Assembly (NCBI GenBank): GCA_030626365.1
Contig: DAOUPC010000134.1
Span: forward strand, 1 to 7,555
Reading direction: 5' to 3'
Source of the DNA: Paracoccaceae bacterium
GTDB taxonomy: Bacteria > Pseudomonadota > Alphaproteobacteria > Rhodobacterales > Rhodobacteraceae
Length of the DNA stretch: 7,555 nt
Position numbers and translations under genes: made by a program. How positions within the stretch are numbered: position 1 is the stretch's first letter; the number at the start of each line of letters is the position of its first letter. The notes under the pieces are model-generated. The model had not been told where the DNA came from. It worked only from the letters and a program-made list of their open reading frames with translations, and searched no databases. Positions 1 to 6,165 of the stretch are shown in pieces.

Positions 1-1
1 A

Positions 2-718
2 GAGGTTGAAATCATCCCTTCGGCCAAAATGTCCAAATCCAAGAAAAACGTGGTCGATCCGGTGAGCATCATCTCGGCTTATGGTGCCGACACGGCCCGC
101 TGGTTTGTGCTGTCCGATTCGCCCCCCGAACGGGATGTGGAATGGACCGCATCCGGGGCCGAGGCCGCCTTTAAATATCTGTCCCGCGTCTGGCTGATGA
201 ATGACCGCATCGCCGCGATCGACCCCACAGCCAAAGGTCAGAACGATCAAGAGTTGCTGCGCGCAATGCACAAGGCGATCCACGACGTGACACAAGGCAT
301 CGAAAGCTTTGGCTTTAACGCCGCCATTGCCAAACTATACGCGTTTACCAACCTGCTTGGGAAATCCACGGCCAGCCATGCCACCCAGCGCAGCGCCATC
401 ATGACCCTGGCCCAGTTGATGGCCCCTGTGGTGCCCCATCTGGCAGAAGATATCTGGGCGCATCAGGGTGGTGAGGGGCTGATCACCACGGCACCTTGGC
501 CGCAAGCGGACGAAACCATGTTGGTCGATGACACCGTAACAATGCCGATCCAGGTCAACGGCAAACGGCGCGCGGAAATCAGCGTGCCGCGTGACATGGA
601 CCGCGCAGAGGTTGAAAAAATCGCACTAAAGGTGGACGCTGTGCAAAAGGCGCTGAACGGGGGGGTGCCGAAAAAGGTCATCGTTGTCCCCGGTCGGATC
701 GTAAATGTCGTTGTTTAA
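2..718 (+). CDS. leuS: Leucine--tRNA ligase, C-terminal part (5' end outside window)
   Basis: Class I aminoacyl-tRNA synthetase that charges tRNA-Leu in the cytoplasm. The reading frame is open from base 2 and gives 238 residues. It begins EVEIIPSAKMSKSKKN, so the class I KMSKS catalytic loop (residues 9-13 of this fragment) opens the visible part. Next come the helical anticodon-binding region, with the conserved ARWFVLSDSPPERDVEW stretch and PVVPHLAEDIW, and a compact C-terminal domain (MPIQVNGKRRAEISVP to the terminal VPGRIVNVVV) that is typical of bacterial LeuRS. The full enzyme is usually about 850 residues, so roughly the last quarter is here. The ATG at 29 is the Met inside KMSKS and not a start codon. 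The last 14 bases overlap lptE, and the order leuS-lptE-holA is also found in E. coli, which supports an operon. Two Gly codons near the end lie in a run of seven G (659-665). Confidence 0.97.
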   Translation, partial: EVEIIPSAKMSKSKKNVVDPVSIISAYGADTARWFVLSDSPPERDVEWTASGAEAAFKYLSRVWLMNDRIAAIDPTAKGQNDQELLRAMHKAIHDVTQGIESFGFNAAIAKLYAFTNLLGKSTASHATQRSAIMTLAQLMAPVVPHLAEDIWAHQGGEGLITTAPWPQADETMLVDDTVTMPIQVNGKRRAEISVPRDMDRAEVEKIALKVDAVQKALNGGVPKKVIVVPGRIVNVVV

Positions 719-1229
719 CCGCAGAACCCTGTTTTTCCTGCCACTGGCCCTGTTCGCGGCCTGTGGCTTTACCCCGGTCTATGCCCCCGGCGGCACCGCA
801 TCCGCCCTGCGCGGCAAGGTCGAGGTGGCCGTACCCGAATCGGTTGATGCCTATCTGTTGGTGCAAAACCTTGAGGAACGGCTGGGCCGGCCCGAAACGG
901 CGGCCTATCGCCTGTCGCTGACACTGGGAACGCAAGCGCAGGGGCAGGCGGTTACCGCCTCAAACGAAACCACCCGCTATAGCATCGTGGGCAAGGTCGG
1001 TTATGTGCTGCACGACATCGCAAGCGAAAACATCATTGCTTCGGGTGCGGTCGATAATTTCACCGGCTATTCAGCCACCGGGTCGACCATTGAAACGCTT
1101 GCCGCGGAACGTGATGCACGCGCGCGGTTGATGGTCATTCTGGCCGATCAGATCACCACGCAGCTATATACCACGGCAAATATTCCAGAAAATACTTCTG
1201 CGGCTACTTCTGCGGATATCGCGCAATGA
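705..1229 (+). CDS. lptE: LPS-assembly lipoprotein LptE
   Basis: Outer-membrane lipoprotein that plugs and helps assemble the LptD barrel, the last step of lipopolysaccharide export. The 174 residues start with a lipoprotein signal peptide: basic NRR at 5-7, a hydrophobic core LFFLPLALFA, and a lipobox ending F17-A18-A19-C20, with Cys20 the expected acylated residue. The mature start CGFTPVY is the usual LptE opening. The rest (RxNL-like VQNLEERLG, TTRYSIVGKVGYVL, and an alanine-rich helix before the C-terminal tail) fits the family in length and pattern, although LptE is poorly conserved. The start at 705 lies inside the end of leuS (14-base overlap) with no separate promoter space. The stop overlaps the holA start as ATGA, so translational coupling on both sides is likely. 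Sequence similarity is weak by nature, so synteny and the lipobox carry much of the call. Confidence 0.9.
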   Translation: MSLFNRRTLFFLPLALFAACGFTPVYAPGGTASALRGKVEVAVPESVDAYLLVQNLEERLGRPETAAYRLSLTLGTQAQGQAVTASNETTRYSIVGKVGYVLHDIASENIIASGAVDNFTGYSATGSTIETLAAERDARARLMVILADQITTQLYTTANIPENTSAATSADIAQ

Positions 1230-2254
1230 AGCTGAACACCCGCGATGCGGATAGCTATTTCACCAAACCTGACCCGAACCGAACCGGCCTGCTGATCTAT
1301 GGCGCAGATGCCATGCGCGTGGCGATCAAGCGTCAAAAGGTGATTGCCGCCCTTCTGGGCGATAACGCAGACGAGGAAATGCGCCTGACCCGGATGGCGG
1401 GGGCTGATCTGCGCAAGGAACCGGCCCTGTTGATGGATGCGATCAAGGCCGTTGGGTTCTTTCCCGGCCCGCGCGCCGCCTTTGTCGAGGAAACCACCGA
1501 CGTCGCCGCCCCGGCAATCCTGACCGCGTTAAAGGAATGGGCACCGGGGGACGCGCAAATCATCGTAACGGGGGGGGCGCTAAAGCCCAGTTCGAAACTG
1601 CGCAAGATGTTCGAGACCCACGCAAATGCCTTTGCCGTCGGCATTTACGACGAACCACCCACCCGCGCCGAGATTGAACGCACCCTGGCATCCGCAGGCA
1701 TCCGCGCGGTGCCGCCCGATTCGATGGCCGCCCTAACGGGCCTGGCCGGCGACCTTGGGCCGGGCGACTTTACCCAGACCATCGAAAAGCTGGCGCTGTA
1801 TAAACGCAGCGATGACAGCCCACTAAGCCTGGAAGACATCGACGCCTGCGCACCGCAATCAACCGAGGCCGCGCTGGATGATGTCCTGAACGTGGTCGCC
1901 GAGGCCCGCAGCGGAGAAATAGGCCCGCTGATTCGTCGTCTTCAGGCGCAGGGCACCAATGCGGTCGGCCTTTGTATTGGCGCAACCCGGCATTTCCGCA
2001 CGCTTTATACGGCGGCCTCGGACCCCGGCGGGGCGGCAGCAGGGGTTGGGCGGTTACGCCCCCCGGTCTATGGAAAGCGCCGCGACCGGGTTGTGCGTCA
2101 GGCCCAGAACTGGGGCCCGGCAAGGCTGGAAACTGCCCTGACGGTTCTGACCGATACAGACCTGCAACTGCGGTCTGCCGGGCAAACCGCCCCGGCAATG
2201 GCGGTAATGGAACGCGCACTGATCCGGCTGGCCATGCTGGGCCGCCGCCGCTGA
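1226..2254 (+). CDS. holA: DNA polymerase III subunit delta
   Basis: Delta subunit of the replicative clamp loader. It binds and opens the beta sliding clamp in the DNA polymerase III holoenzyme. The 342 residues match the family length. The N-terminal part has the degenerate AAA+ P-loop region (LLIYGADAMRVAIKRQKV, about residues 22-39, without a functional Walker A) and GFFPGPRAAFVEE (77-89), the position where delta proteins carry their beta-clamp-contacting segment. The middle contains the AAA+ lid-like region (LTGLAGDLGPGDFTQTIEKLALY), and the C-terminal collar domain runs from about residue 215 to 342. The start ATG overlaps the lptE stop (ATGA), and the leuS-lptE-holA order agrees with the assignment. 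Codons 115-118 lie in a run of eight G (1570-1577). A hairpin follows 10 bases after the stop and may end the operon. Confidence 0.94.
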   Translation: MKLNTRDADSYFTKPDPNRTGLLIYGADAMRVAIKRQKVIAALLGDNADEEMRLTRMAGADLRKEPALLMDAIKAVGFFPGPRAAFVEETTDVAAPAILTALKEWAPGDAQIIVTGGALKPSSKLRKMFETHANAFAVGIYDEPPTRAEIERTLASAGIRAVPPDSMAALTGLAGDLGPGDFTQTIEKLALYKRSDDSPLSLEDIDACAPQSTEAALDDVLNVVAEARSGEIGPLIRRLQAQGTNAVGLCIGATRHFRTLYTAASDPGGAAAGVGRLRPPVYGKRRDRVVRQAQNWGPARLETALTVLTDTDLQLRSAGQTAPAMAVMERALIRLAMLGRRR

Positions 2255-2264
2255 TCACCCCTTG

Positions 2265-2289
2265 ACGTCAGCCCGCACAGGGCGGACGT
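2265..2289 (+). terminator. Hairpin after holA, possible transcription terminator
   Basis: The arms ACGTCAGCCC (2265-2274) and GGGCGGACGT (2280-2289) pair over ten positions with one A/G mismatch around a five-base loop GCACA. The hairpin starts ten bases after the holA stop, where an operon end is expected because the next gene is a functionally unrelated GST with its own ribosome binding site. Only two T follow the stem, so it lacks the U-tract of a textbook intrinsic terminator. It may instead stabilise the 3' end or slow polymerase. Confidence 0.38.
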
Positions 2290-2305
2290 TGCCGACGAAC
2301 CAGAC

Positions 2306-2311
2306 AAGAGG
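2306..2311 (+). promoter_or_regulatory. Ribosome binding site of the GST gene
   Basis: AAGAGG lies five bases before the ATG at 2317, a good match to the Shine-Dalgarno sequence at normal spacing, and it fixes the start of the glutathione S-transferase gene. Confidence 0.7.
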
Positions 2312-2316
2312 TTGTC

Positions 2317-2910
2317 ATGTATAAAGTTATCGGAAAACTACAATCCAGGGCATTCCGCGTTATGTGGATGCTGGAAGAAATCAACCAGCCCTATGAAACG
2401 CTCAAGGCATCACCGCGCAGCCCCGAAGTGCTGGCGCTGAACCCGTCGGGCAAAATACCCGTGCTAATTGACGGTGACGCCGTAATTTCCGATTCCACCG
2501 CGATCATCACCTATCTGGTGGACAAACATGGCGCGCTGACCTATCCCGCCGGAACGGTTGATCGGGCGCATCAGGATGCCCTGACCCACGCCATTCTGGA
2601 TGAACTGGATGCCGTGTTGTGGACCGCGGCCCGCCACAGCTTTTCCTTGCCCGAGGACAAACGCGTCCCCGAGGTGAAAGACAGCCTGAAGTGGGAATTT
2701 GCCCGCAATCTTGAACTGCTTGCCGACCGGCTGACGGGGCCGTTCCTGATGGGCGAAACGATGACCATTGCCGATATTGTCTGTACCCATTGCCTGAACT
2801 GGGCGGCTGGCGCAAAATTCCCGGTCGAGAACGAAAAGATGCTGGCCTATGGCAAAGCGATGCGCGCACGTGACGCCTTTGTGCGGGCACAGACCAATAA
2901 CGCCGATTAA
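2317..2910 (+). CDS. Glutathione S-transferase family protein
   Basis: A cytosolic GST-fold protein of 197 residues, the usual size being about 200-220. The N-terminal thioredoxin-like domain (about 1-75) shows KLQSRAFRV, where Ser10 is at the position of the catalytic Ser/Cys of bacterial beta/theta-like GSTs. It also has NPSGKIPVL (42-50) with the cis-Pro48 that contacts the glutathione backbone, and SDSTAIITYL (58-67), whose D59-S60 corresponds to the glutathione gamma-glutamyl contact. The helical C-terminal domain (about 85-197) includes GPFLMGETMTIADIV, with the T150-x-x-D153 N-capping box that is a hallmark of GST folding. The start is supported by AAGAGG five bases upstream. It stands alone between holA and aroA. 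Its substrate cannot be read from the sequence; conjugation, peroxidase or stress-binding roles are all possible. Family membership is firm and the specific subclass is not. Confidence 0.92.
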   Translation: MYKVIGKLQSRAFRVMWMLEEINQPYETLKASPRSPEVLALNPSGKIPVLIDGDAVISDSTAIITYLVDKHGALTYPAGTVDRAHQDALTHAILDELDAVLWTAARHSFSLPEDKRVPEVKDSLKWEFARNLELLADRLTGPFLMGETMTIADIVCTHCLNWAAGAKFPVENEKMLAYGKAMRARDAFVRAQTNNAD

Positions 2911-2928
2911 ACAGGGTATGGGCGTTTT

Positions 2929-2946
2929 CAATTCGATATTGTCGAA
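2929..2946. repeat. Short inverted repeat in the aroA upstream region
   Basis: TTCGA (2932-2936) and TCGAA (2942-2946) form a perfect inverted repeat around the five bases TATTG. A second, overlapping pairing, CAAT (2929-2932) with ATTG (2938-2941), is also possible. It sits in the 109-base gap between the GST gene and aroA, about 75 bases before the aroA start, where a promoter and operator would be expected. I see no convincing -35/-10 pair here. Repeats this short arise by chance, so an operator role is only a possibility. Confidence 0.2.
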
Positions 2947-3007
2947 CGAACAGACATCGGATTGGGGCGAAAATCCATAGAACATATCCGCCGACAAGAC
3001 CGCAACC

Positions 3008-3013
3008 AAAGGA
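3008..3013 (+). promoter_or_regulatory. Ribosome binding site of aroA
   Basis: AAAGGA with a six-base spacer before the ATG at 3020 supports that start over the in-frame Met codon six (3035) and over the out-of-frame ATG at 3013. Confidence 0.65.
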
Positions 3014-3019
3014 TGCCCC

Positions 3020-4360
3020 ATGCCCGTAATTCCAATGACCTCGACCCCATGTGGCCCCCTGACCGGCGTGGCCGAGGTTCCGGGCGACAAATCCATATCG
3101 CACCGGTCCCTGATCCTTGGGGCGATGGCGGTGGGTGAAACCCGCATCACCGGCCTGCTTGAAGGCGATGATGTGCTGGATACCGCCAGGGCCATGCGCG
3201 CCTTTGGGGCCGAAGTCACCAACCACGGTGGCGGCAGTTGGTCGGTGCATGGTGTTGGCGTTGGCGGGTTTGGCGAACCCGATCAGGTGATCGACTGTGG
3301 CAATTCCGGCACCGGCGTCCGGCTGATCATGGGCGCGATGGCCACCTCGCCGATAACCGCGACATTTACGGGTGACGCCAGCCTGAATGGCCGCCCCATG
3401 GCCCGTATCACCGATCCGCTGGCGCTGTTTGGCACGCAATCGGTCGGGCGCGACGGCGGGCGGTTGCCAATGACCATCGTTGGCGCGCCCGACCCGGTAC
3501 CGGTGTGCTATAGCGTGCCGGTTCCGTCGGCGCAGGTGAAATCCGCCGTATTGCTGGCCGGGCTGAACGCGCCGGGGCAAACCGTGGTCATTGAACGCGA
3601 AGCCACCCGCGATCACACCGAACGGATGCTGGTGGGTTTTGGGGCCGAAGTAACGGTTGAGCAAACCGACCAAGGCCGGGTTATCACCCTGACCGGACAG
3701 CCCGAGCTGAAACCACAGACCATCGCCGTGCCACGCGATCCGTCCAGTGCGGCCTTTCCTGTCTGTGCTGCGCTGATTGTGCCCGGCTCGGATGTTCTGG
3801 TGCCGGGAATCGGGCTGAACCCGACCCGCGCCGGTCTGTTCACCACCCTGCGCGAAATGGGTGCCGATCTGACCTATGAGAACGAGCGCACCGAGGGCGG
3901 CGAACCTGTGGCCGACCTGCGCGCCCGGTTTTCGCCCGACATGAAGGGTATCAATGTCCCGCCTGAACGCGCCGCCAGCATGATCGACGAATATCCGGTG
4001 CTGTCGGTGGTGGCGGCCCACGCGACGGGCATTACCATGATGACGGGGGTTCGCGAATTGCGGGTCAAGGAAAGCGACCGGATCGCGGCGATGGCCGATG
4101 GCTTGCGCGCCTGCGGTATCAGCGTCGAGGATGGCGAAGACTGGTGGTCAGTCACCGGGATGGGCCCGAAAAGCGTGCCGGGCGGGGCGACCTGCGTCAG
4201 CCATCTGGATCACCGGATTGCCATGTCGTTCATGGTGCTGGGCATGGGCGCACAAAACCCCGTGTCCGTGGATGACGGCAGCCCGATCGCCACGTCCTTT
4301 CCGATTTTCGAACCGTTGATGGGCGGGCTGGGCGCGAACCTGAGCAGGACCAGCGGCTGA
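3020..4360 (+). CDS. aroA: 3-phosphoshikimate 1-carboxyvinyltransferase (EPSP synthase), class II
   Basis: Sixth step of the shikimate pathway: transfers the enolpyruvyl group of phosphoenolpyruvate to shikimate 3-phosphate. The 446 residues match the family. All four motifs described for class II (CP4-type) enzymes are present: GDKS (22-25, with catalytic Lys24), SAQVK (170-174), RDHTE (197-201) and NPTR (267-270). Other active-site segments are NSGTGVRL (95-102), MIDEYP (321-326, with the catalytic Asp323), KESDR (350-354) and DHRIAMSF (397-404). In the NSGTG loop the residue aligned by motif with E. coli Gly96 and CP4 Ala100 is Gly97, while Leu102 follows the Arg as in CP4 rather than Pro as in E. 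coli. The start is fixed by AAAGGA upstream. cmk follows after 33 bases, the conserved aroA-cmk pairing, so co-transcription is likely. Confidence 0.97.
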   Translation: MPVIPMTSTPCGPLTGVAEVPGDKSISHRSLILGAMAVGETRITGLLEGDDVLDTARAMRAFGAEVTNHGGGSWSVHGVGVGGFGEPDQVIDCGNSGTGVRLIMGAMATSPITATFTGDASLNGRPMARITDPLALFGTQSVGRDGGRLPMTIVGAPDPVPVCYSVPVPSAQVKSAVLLAGLNAPGQTVVIEREATRDHTERMLVGFGAEVTVEQTDQGRVITLTGQPELKPQTIAVPRDPSSAAFPVCAALIVPGSDVLVPGIGLNPTRAGLFTTLREMGADLTYENERTEGGEPVADLRARFSPDMKGINVPPERAASMIDEYPVLSVVAAHATGITMMTGVRELRVKESDRIAAMADGLRACGISVEDGEDWWSVTGMGPKSVPGGATCVSHLDHRIAMSFMVLGMGAQNPVSVDDGSPIATSFPIFEPLMGGLGANLSRTSG

Positions 4361-4383
4361 CGCCATGGTGGCCGTATCACGAC

Positions 4384-4388
4384 GGAGG
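4384..4388 (+). promoter_or_regulatory. Ribosome binding site of cmk
   Basis: GGAGG, a perfect Shine-Dalgarno core, lies five bases before the ATG at 4394. It is the strongest ribosome binding site in the window. Confidence 0.75.
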
Positions 4389-4393
4389 ACATA

Positions 4394-5017
4394 ATGAACG
4401 AAACCTTTACAATTGCCGTTGATGGCCCGGCGGCGGCGGGGAAAGGCACGATCTCCAAGGCGCTCGCGGCGCATTTTGACCTGCCTCATCTTGATACCGG
4501 CCTGCTTTACCGCGCGGTGGGTGCGCTGACGCTGACCGGAACAGACCCGGTTACCGCCGCCCGTTCGCTGACGGCCGATGATCTTGGGCGTGACAACCTG
4601 CGCACACCAGAGGTGGCGCAGGCCGCCAGCAAAGTCGCGGTAATCGCTGACGTGCGCGCCGCGCTGGTTGATTTTCAGCGCGCCTTTGCCCGCCGTATCG
4701 GGGGGGCCGTTCTGGACGGGCGCGACATTGGTACGGTGATCTGCCCCAACGCAAAGGCAAAACTGTTTGTTACTGCCAGTCCGGGCGTGCGCGCCGAACG
4801 GCGCTATCTGGAACTGACGGGCAAGGGGCTGGACATAACCCGCGAACAGGTTCTCGCAGATGTGGTTGCCCGCGATGACCGCGACATGAACCGGGCCGAG
4901 GCACCATTGAAACCGGCACCGGACGCGGTATTGATTGATACATCCGAAATGAACATAAATGACGCCGTTACCGCCGCGATCCGCACGGTCGAGACCAAAA
5001 CCCAAGCATCCCGATAA
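4394..5017 (+). CDS. cmk: (d)CMP kinase (cytidylate kinase)
   Basis: Phosphorylates CMP and dCMP with ATP for nucleic acid and phospholipid precursor supply; cytoplasmic. The 207 residues are slightly shorter than the usual 220-230. The P-loop GPAAAGKGT (11-19) lies near the N-terminus, followed by LDTGLLYRA (33-41), which helps bind the CMP base and ribose. DGRDIGT (108-114) follows in the middle. The Arg-rich lid ARDDRDMNR (159-167) leads into APLKPAPDAVLIDTSEM, a very characteristic Cmk signature near the C-terminus. The start is set by GGAGG five bases upstream. The gene follows aroA closely, as in many proteobacteria, where rpsA usually comes next. Here an aldo/keto reductase gene starts 25 bases after the stop instead. 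A run of seven G (4700-4706) encodes part of RRIGGAV. Confidence 0.96.
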   Translation: MNETFTIAVDGPAAAGKGTISKALAAHFDLPHLDTGLLYRAVGALTLTGTDPVTAARSLTADDLGRDNLRTPEVAQAASKVAVIADVRAALVDFQRAFARRIGGAVLDGRDIGTVICPNAKAKLFVTASPGVRAERRYLELTGKGLDITREQVLADVVARDDRDMNRAEAPLKPAPDAVLIDTSEMNINDAVTAAIRTVETKTQASR

Positions 5018-5042
5018 AAGCCCAATAAAAGAAAGCCAGCAC

Positions 5043-6041
5043 ATGCAGCAACGACCCCTTGGGCAGAATGGCCCCATGACGTCAGCCATCGGCGTTGGTG
5101 CCATGTCCTTTTCCGATTTCTACGGACCCACGGACGAGGCCGCCAGCCACGCGATTCTGAATGCCGCGCTGGAACTGGGCGTGACCCATATTGATACCTC
5201 GAATGTTTATGGCATGGGGCAATCCGAAACCGTCATCGGCACCTTTCTAAAGGCCCACCCAAAGGCGCAAGATCAGTTTCAGATCGCCACCAAAGCCGGT
5301 ATCGCCCGTGATAGCGACGGCAACCGGTATTTCGGAAATTCAGCGGCGTACCTTGAGGCCGAGTTGGACAAATCCCTGACCCGCATGGGGCTGGAGCAGG
5401 TTGATCTGTTCTATATTCATCGCCGTGACCCTGCGATACCAATCGAAGAGGCCACCGAAAACCTTGCCCGTCTGGTAAAGTCCGGAAAAACCCGCGCCAT
5501 CGGGTTTTCCGAAATTTCACCCACCAACCTGCGCCGGGCGGCGGCGGTGCATCCTGTCGGCGCGGTTCAGTCCGAATATTCCCTGTCGACCCGGTCGCCC
5601 GAACTGGGGCTGGTGCAGGCTTGCGCCGATCTGGGCACTGCCTTGGTGGCGTTCTCTCCGGTGGGGCGGTCGTTGCTGACGGATGATCCGCTGCCGGTGG
5701 ATGCAATCCCGAAACTGGGGTTTCTGGCCGGTAATCCACGGTTCATGCAACCCAACCTGTCGGCCAACCTGCGCACCACTGACGGATTTCGCGCGCTGGC
5801 CGCCGATATGGGCATCCCGGCCGCCGGGCTGGCCATTGCCTGGCTTTTGCACCAGGGCAATCATGTAATTCCGATCCCCGGCACAAGGTCAGTCGGGCAT
5901 TTCCGTGATCTGGTGGCAGGCGCACATCTGAAACTGTCGGAAAGTGACCTGCAACAGATCGAAAATGTCCTGCCTGTCGGCTGGGCCCATGGTGACCGTT
6001 ACAGCCAGGATCAGTGGATCGGCCCGGAACGCTATTGCTGA
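5043..6041 (+). CDS. Aldo/keto reductase
   Basis: NADPH-dependent carbonyl reductase of the aldo/keto reductase superfamily, a cytosolic TIM barrel of 332 residues. The catalytic tetrad is complete: Asp51 (HIDTS), Tyr56 (VYGMG), Lys84 (IATKAG) and His126 (FYIHRRDP). The C-terminal cofactor segment PIPGTRSVGHFRDL (276-289) gives the usual Lys/Arg-Ser phosphate-binding pattern for NADPH. GFSEIS (154-159) lies on the barrel as in the YakC/Tas-like AKR branch. I chose the ATG at 5043 because MQQRPLGQNG is a normal AKR opening. The longer frame starting at 4959 would add 28 low-complexity residues inside cmk. The upstream AAAAGAAAG is only a weak ribosome binding site, so translation may depend on coupling to cmk 25 bases upstream. 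The substrate is unknown. A hairpin begins on the last base of the stop codon. Confidence 0.93.
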   Translation: MQQRPLGQNGPMTSAIGVGAMSFSDFYGPTDEAASHAILNAALELGVTHIDTSNVYGMGQSETVIGTFLKAHPKAQDQFQIATKAGIARDSDGNRYFGNSAAYLEAELDKSLTRMGLEQVDLFYIHRRDPAIPIEEATENLARLVKSGKTRAIGFSEISPTNLRRAAAVHPVGAVQSEYSLSTRSPELGLVQACADLGTALVAFSPVGRSLLTDDPLPVDAIPKLGFLAGNPRFMQPNLSANLRTTDGFRALAADMGIPAAGLAIAWLLHQGNHVIPIPGTRSVGHFRDLVAGAHLKLSESDLQQIENVLPVGWAHGDRYSQDQWIGPERYC

Positions 6042-6063
6042 AATGTGGCGGCCTGCCATATTT
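6041..6063 (+). terminator. Hairpin at the end of the aldo/keto reductase gene
   Basis: AAATGTGGC (6041-6049) pairs with GCCATATTT (6055-6063) over nine positions with one G-U wobble and a GGCCT loop, starting on the last base of the stop codon. The A-rich left and T-rich right arm ends resemble an intrinsic, possibly bidirectional, terminator, but the T-run is only three bases before CCGCC. A competing pairing of GGCGG (6047-6051) with CCGCC (6064-6068) is mutually exclusive with it. If active, it separates the aroA-cmk-AKR unit from the Hint gene. Confidence 0.35.
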
Positions 6064-6165
6064 CCGCCTTAATTGGGCACAACAATGCCACTGTAAACAA
6101 AGATTTACTAAAAAATAAGAAACAATCGATACGATCTGCGAGCAGGCAGAATACAGGCACAGGCA
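6042..6165 (+). promoter_or_regulatory. A+T-rich upstream region of the Hint gene with short repeats
   Basis: This 124-base gap is markedly A+T-rich for the window: a hand count gives 20 G/C of 60 in 6061-6120. It probably holds the promoter of the Hint gene, but I find no convincing sigma70 pair. It contains the inverted repeat GTAAA (6093-6097) / TTTAC (6104-6108) around CAAAGA, a possible operator. Three copies of CAGGCA lie at 6143-6148, 6154-6159 and 6160-6165, the last two in tandem and touching the start codon. No proper Shine-Dalgarno is visible, so the AGG within these copies would be the only, weak, ribosome contact. Confidence 0.35.

Noticed and set aside
29..31. ATG at 29 as a start codon of a small protein
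   Set aside because: It is the Met of the KMSKS loop in leuS, and the frame is open upstream to the window edge.
2262..2290. TTGACG at 2262-2267 as the -35 of a promoter for the GST gene
   Set aside because: No -10-like hexamer occurs at 15-19 bases downstream, and the bases are part of the hairpin after holA.
2911..3019. A sigma70 promoter in the GST-aroA gap
   Set aside because: TTGTCG at 2939-2944 has no acceptable -10 at normal spacing. A promoter is likely in this gap but I cannot place it.
2507..4021. A 504-codon open frame on the minus strand antisense to aroA and the GST gene
   Set aside because: It lies opposite two genes with full family signatures, has low-complexity His/Arg/Gly-rich translation with no recognisable motif, and is the kind of long shadow frame common in G+C-rich DNA.
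4959..5042. An upstream extension of the aldo/keto reductase by 28 codons
   Set aside because: The extension lies mostly inside cmk, is Pro/Lys/Arg/Ser-rich unlike any AKR N-terminus, and has no ribosome binding site. The ATG at 5043 gives a normal family start.
4148..5104. A 318-codon open frame on the minus strand across cmk
   Set aside because: It is opposite cmk, which has complete catalytic motifs and a perfect ribosome binding site. Its own translation shows no family features.
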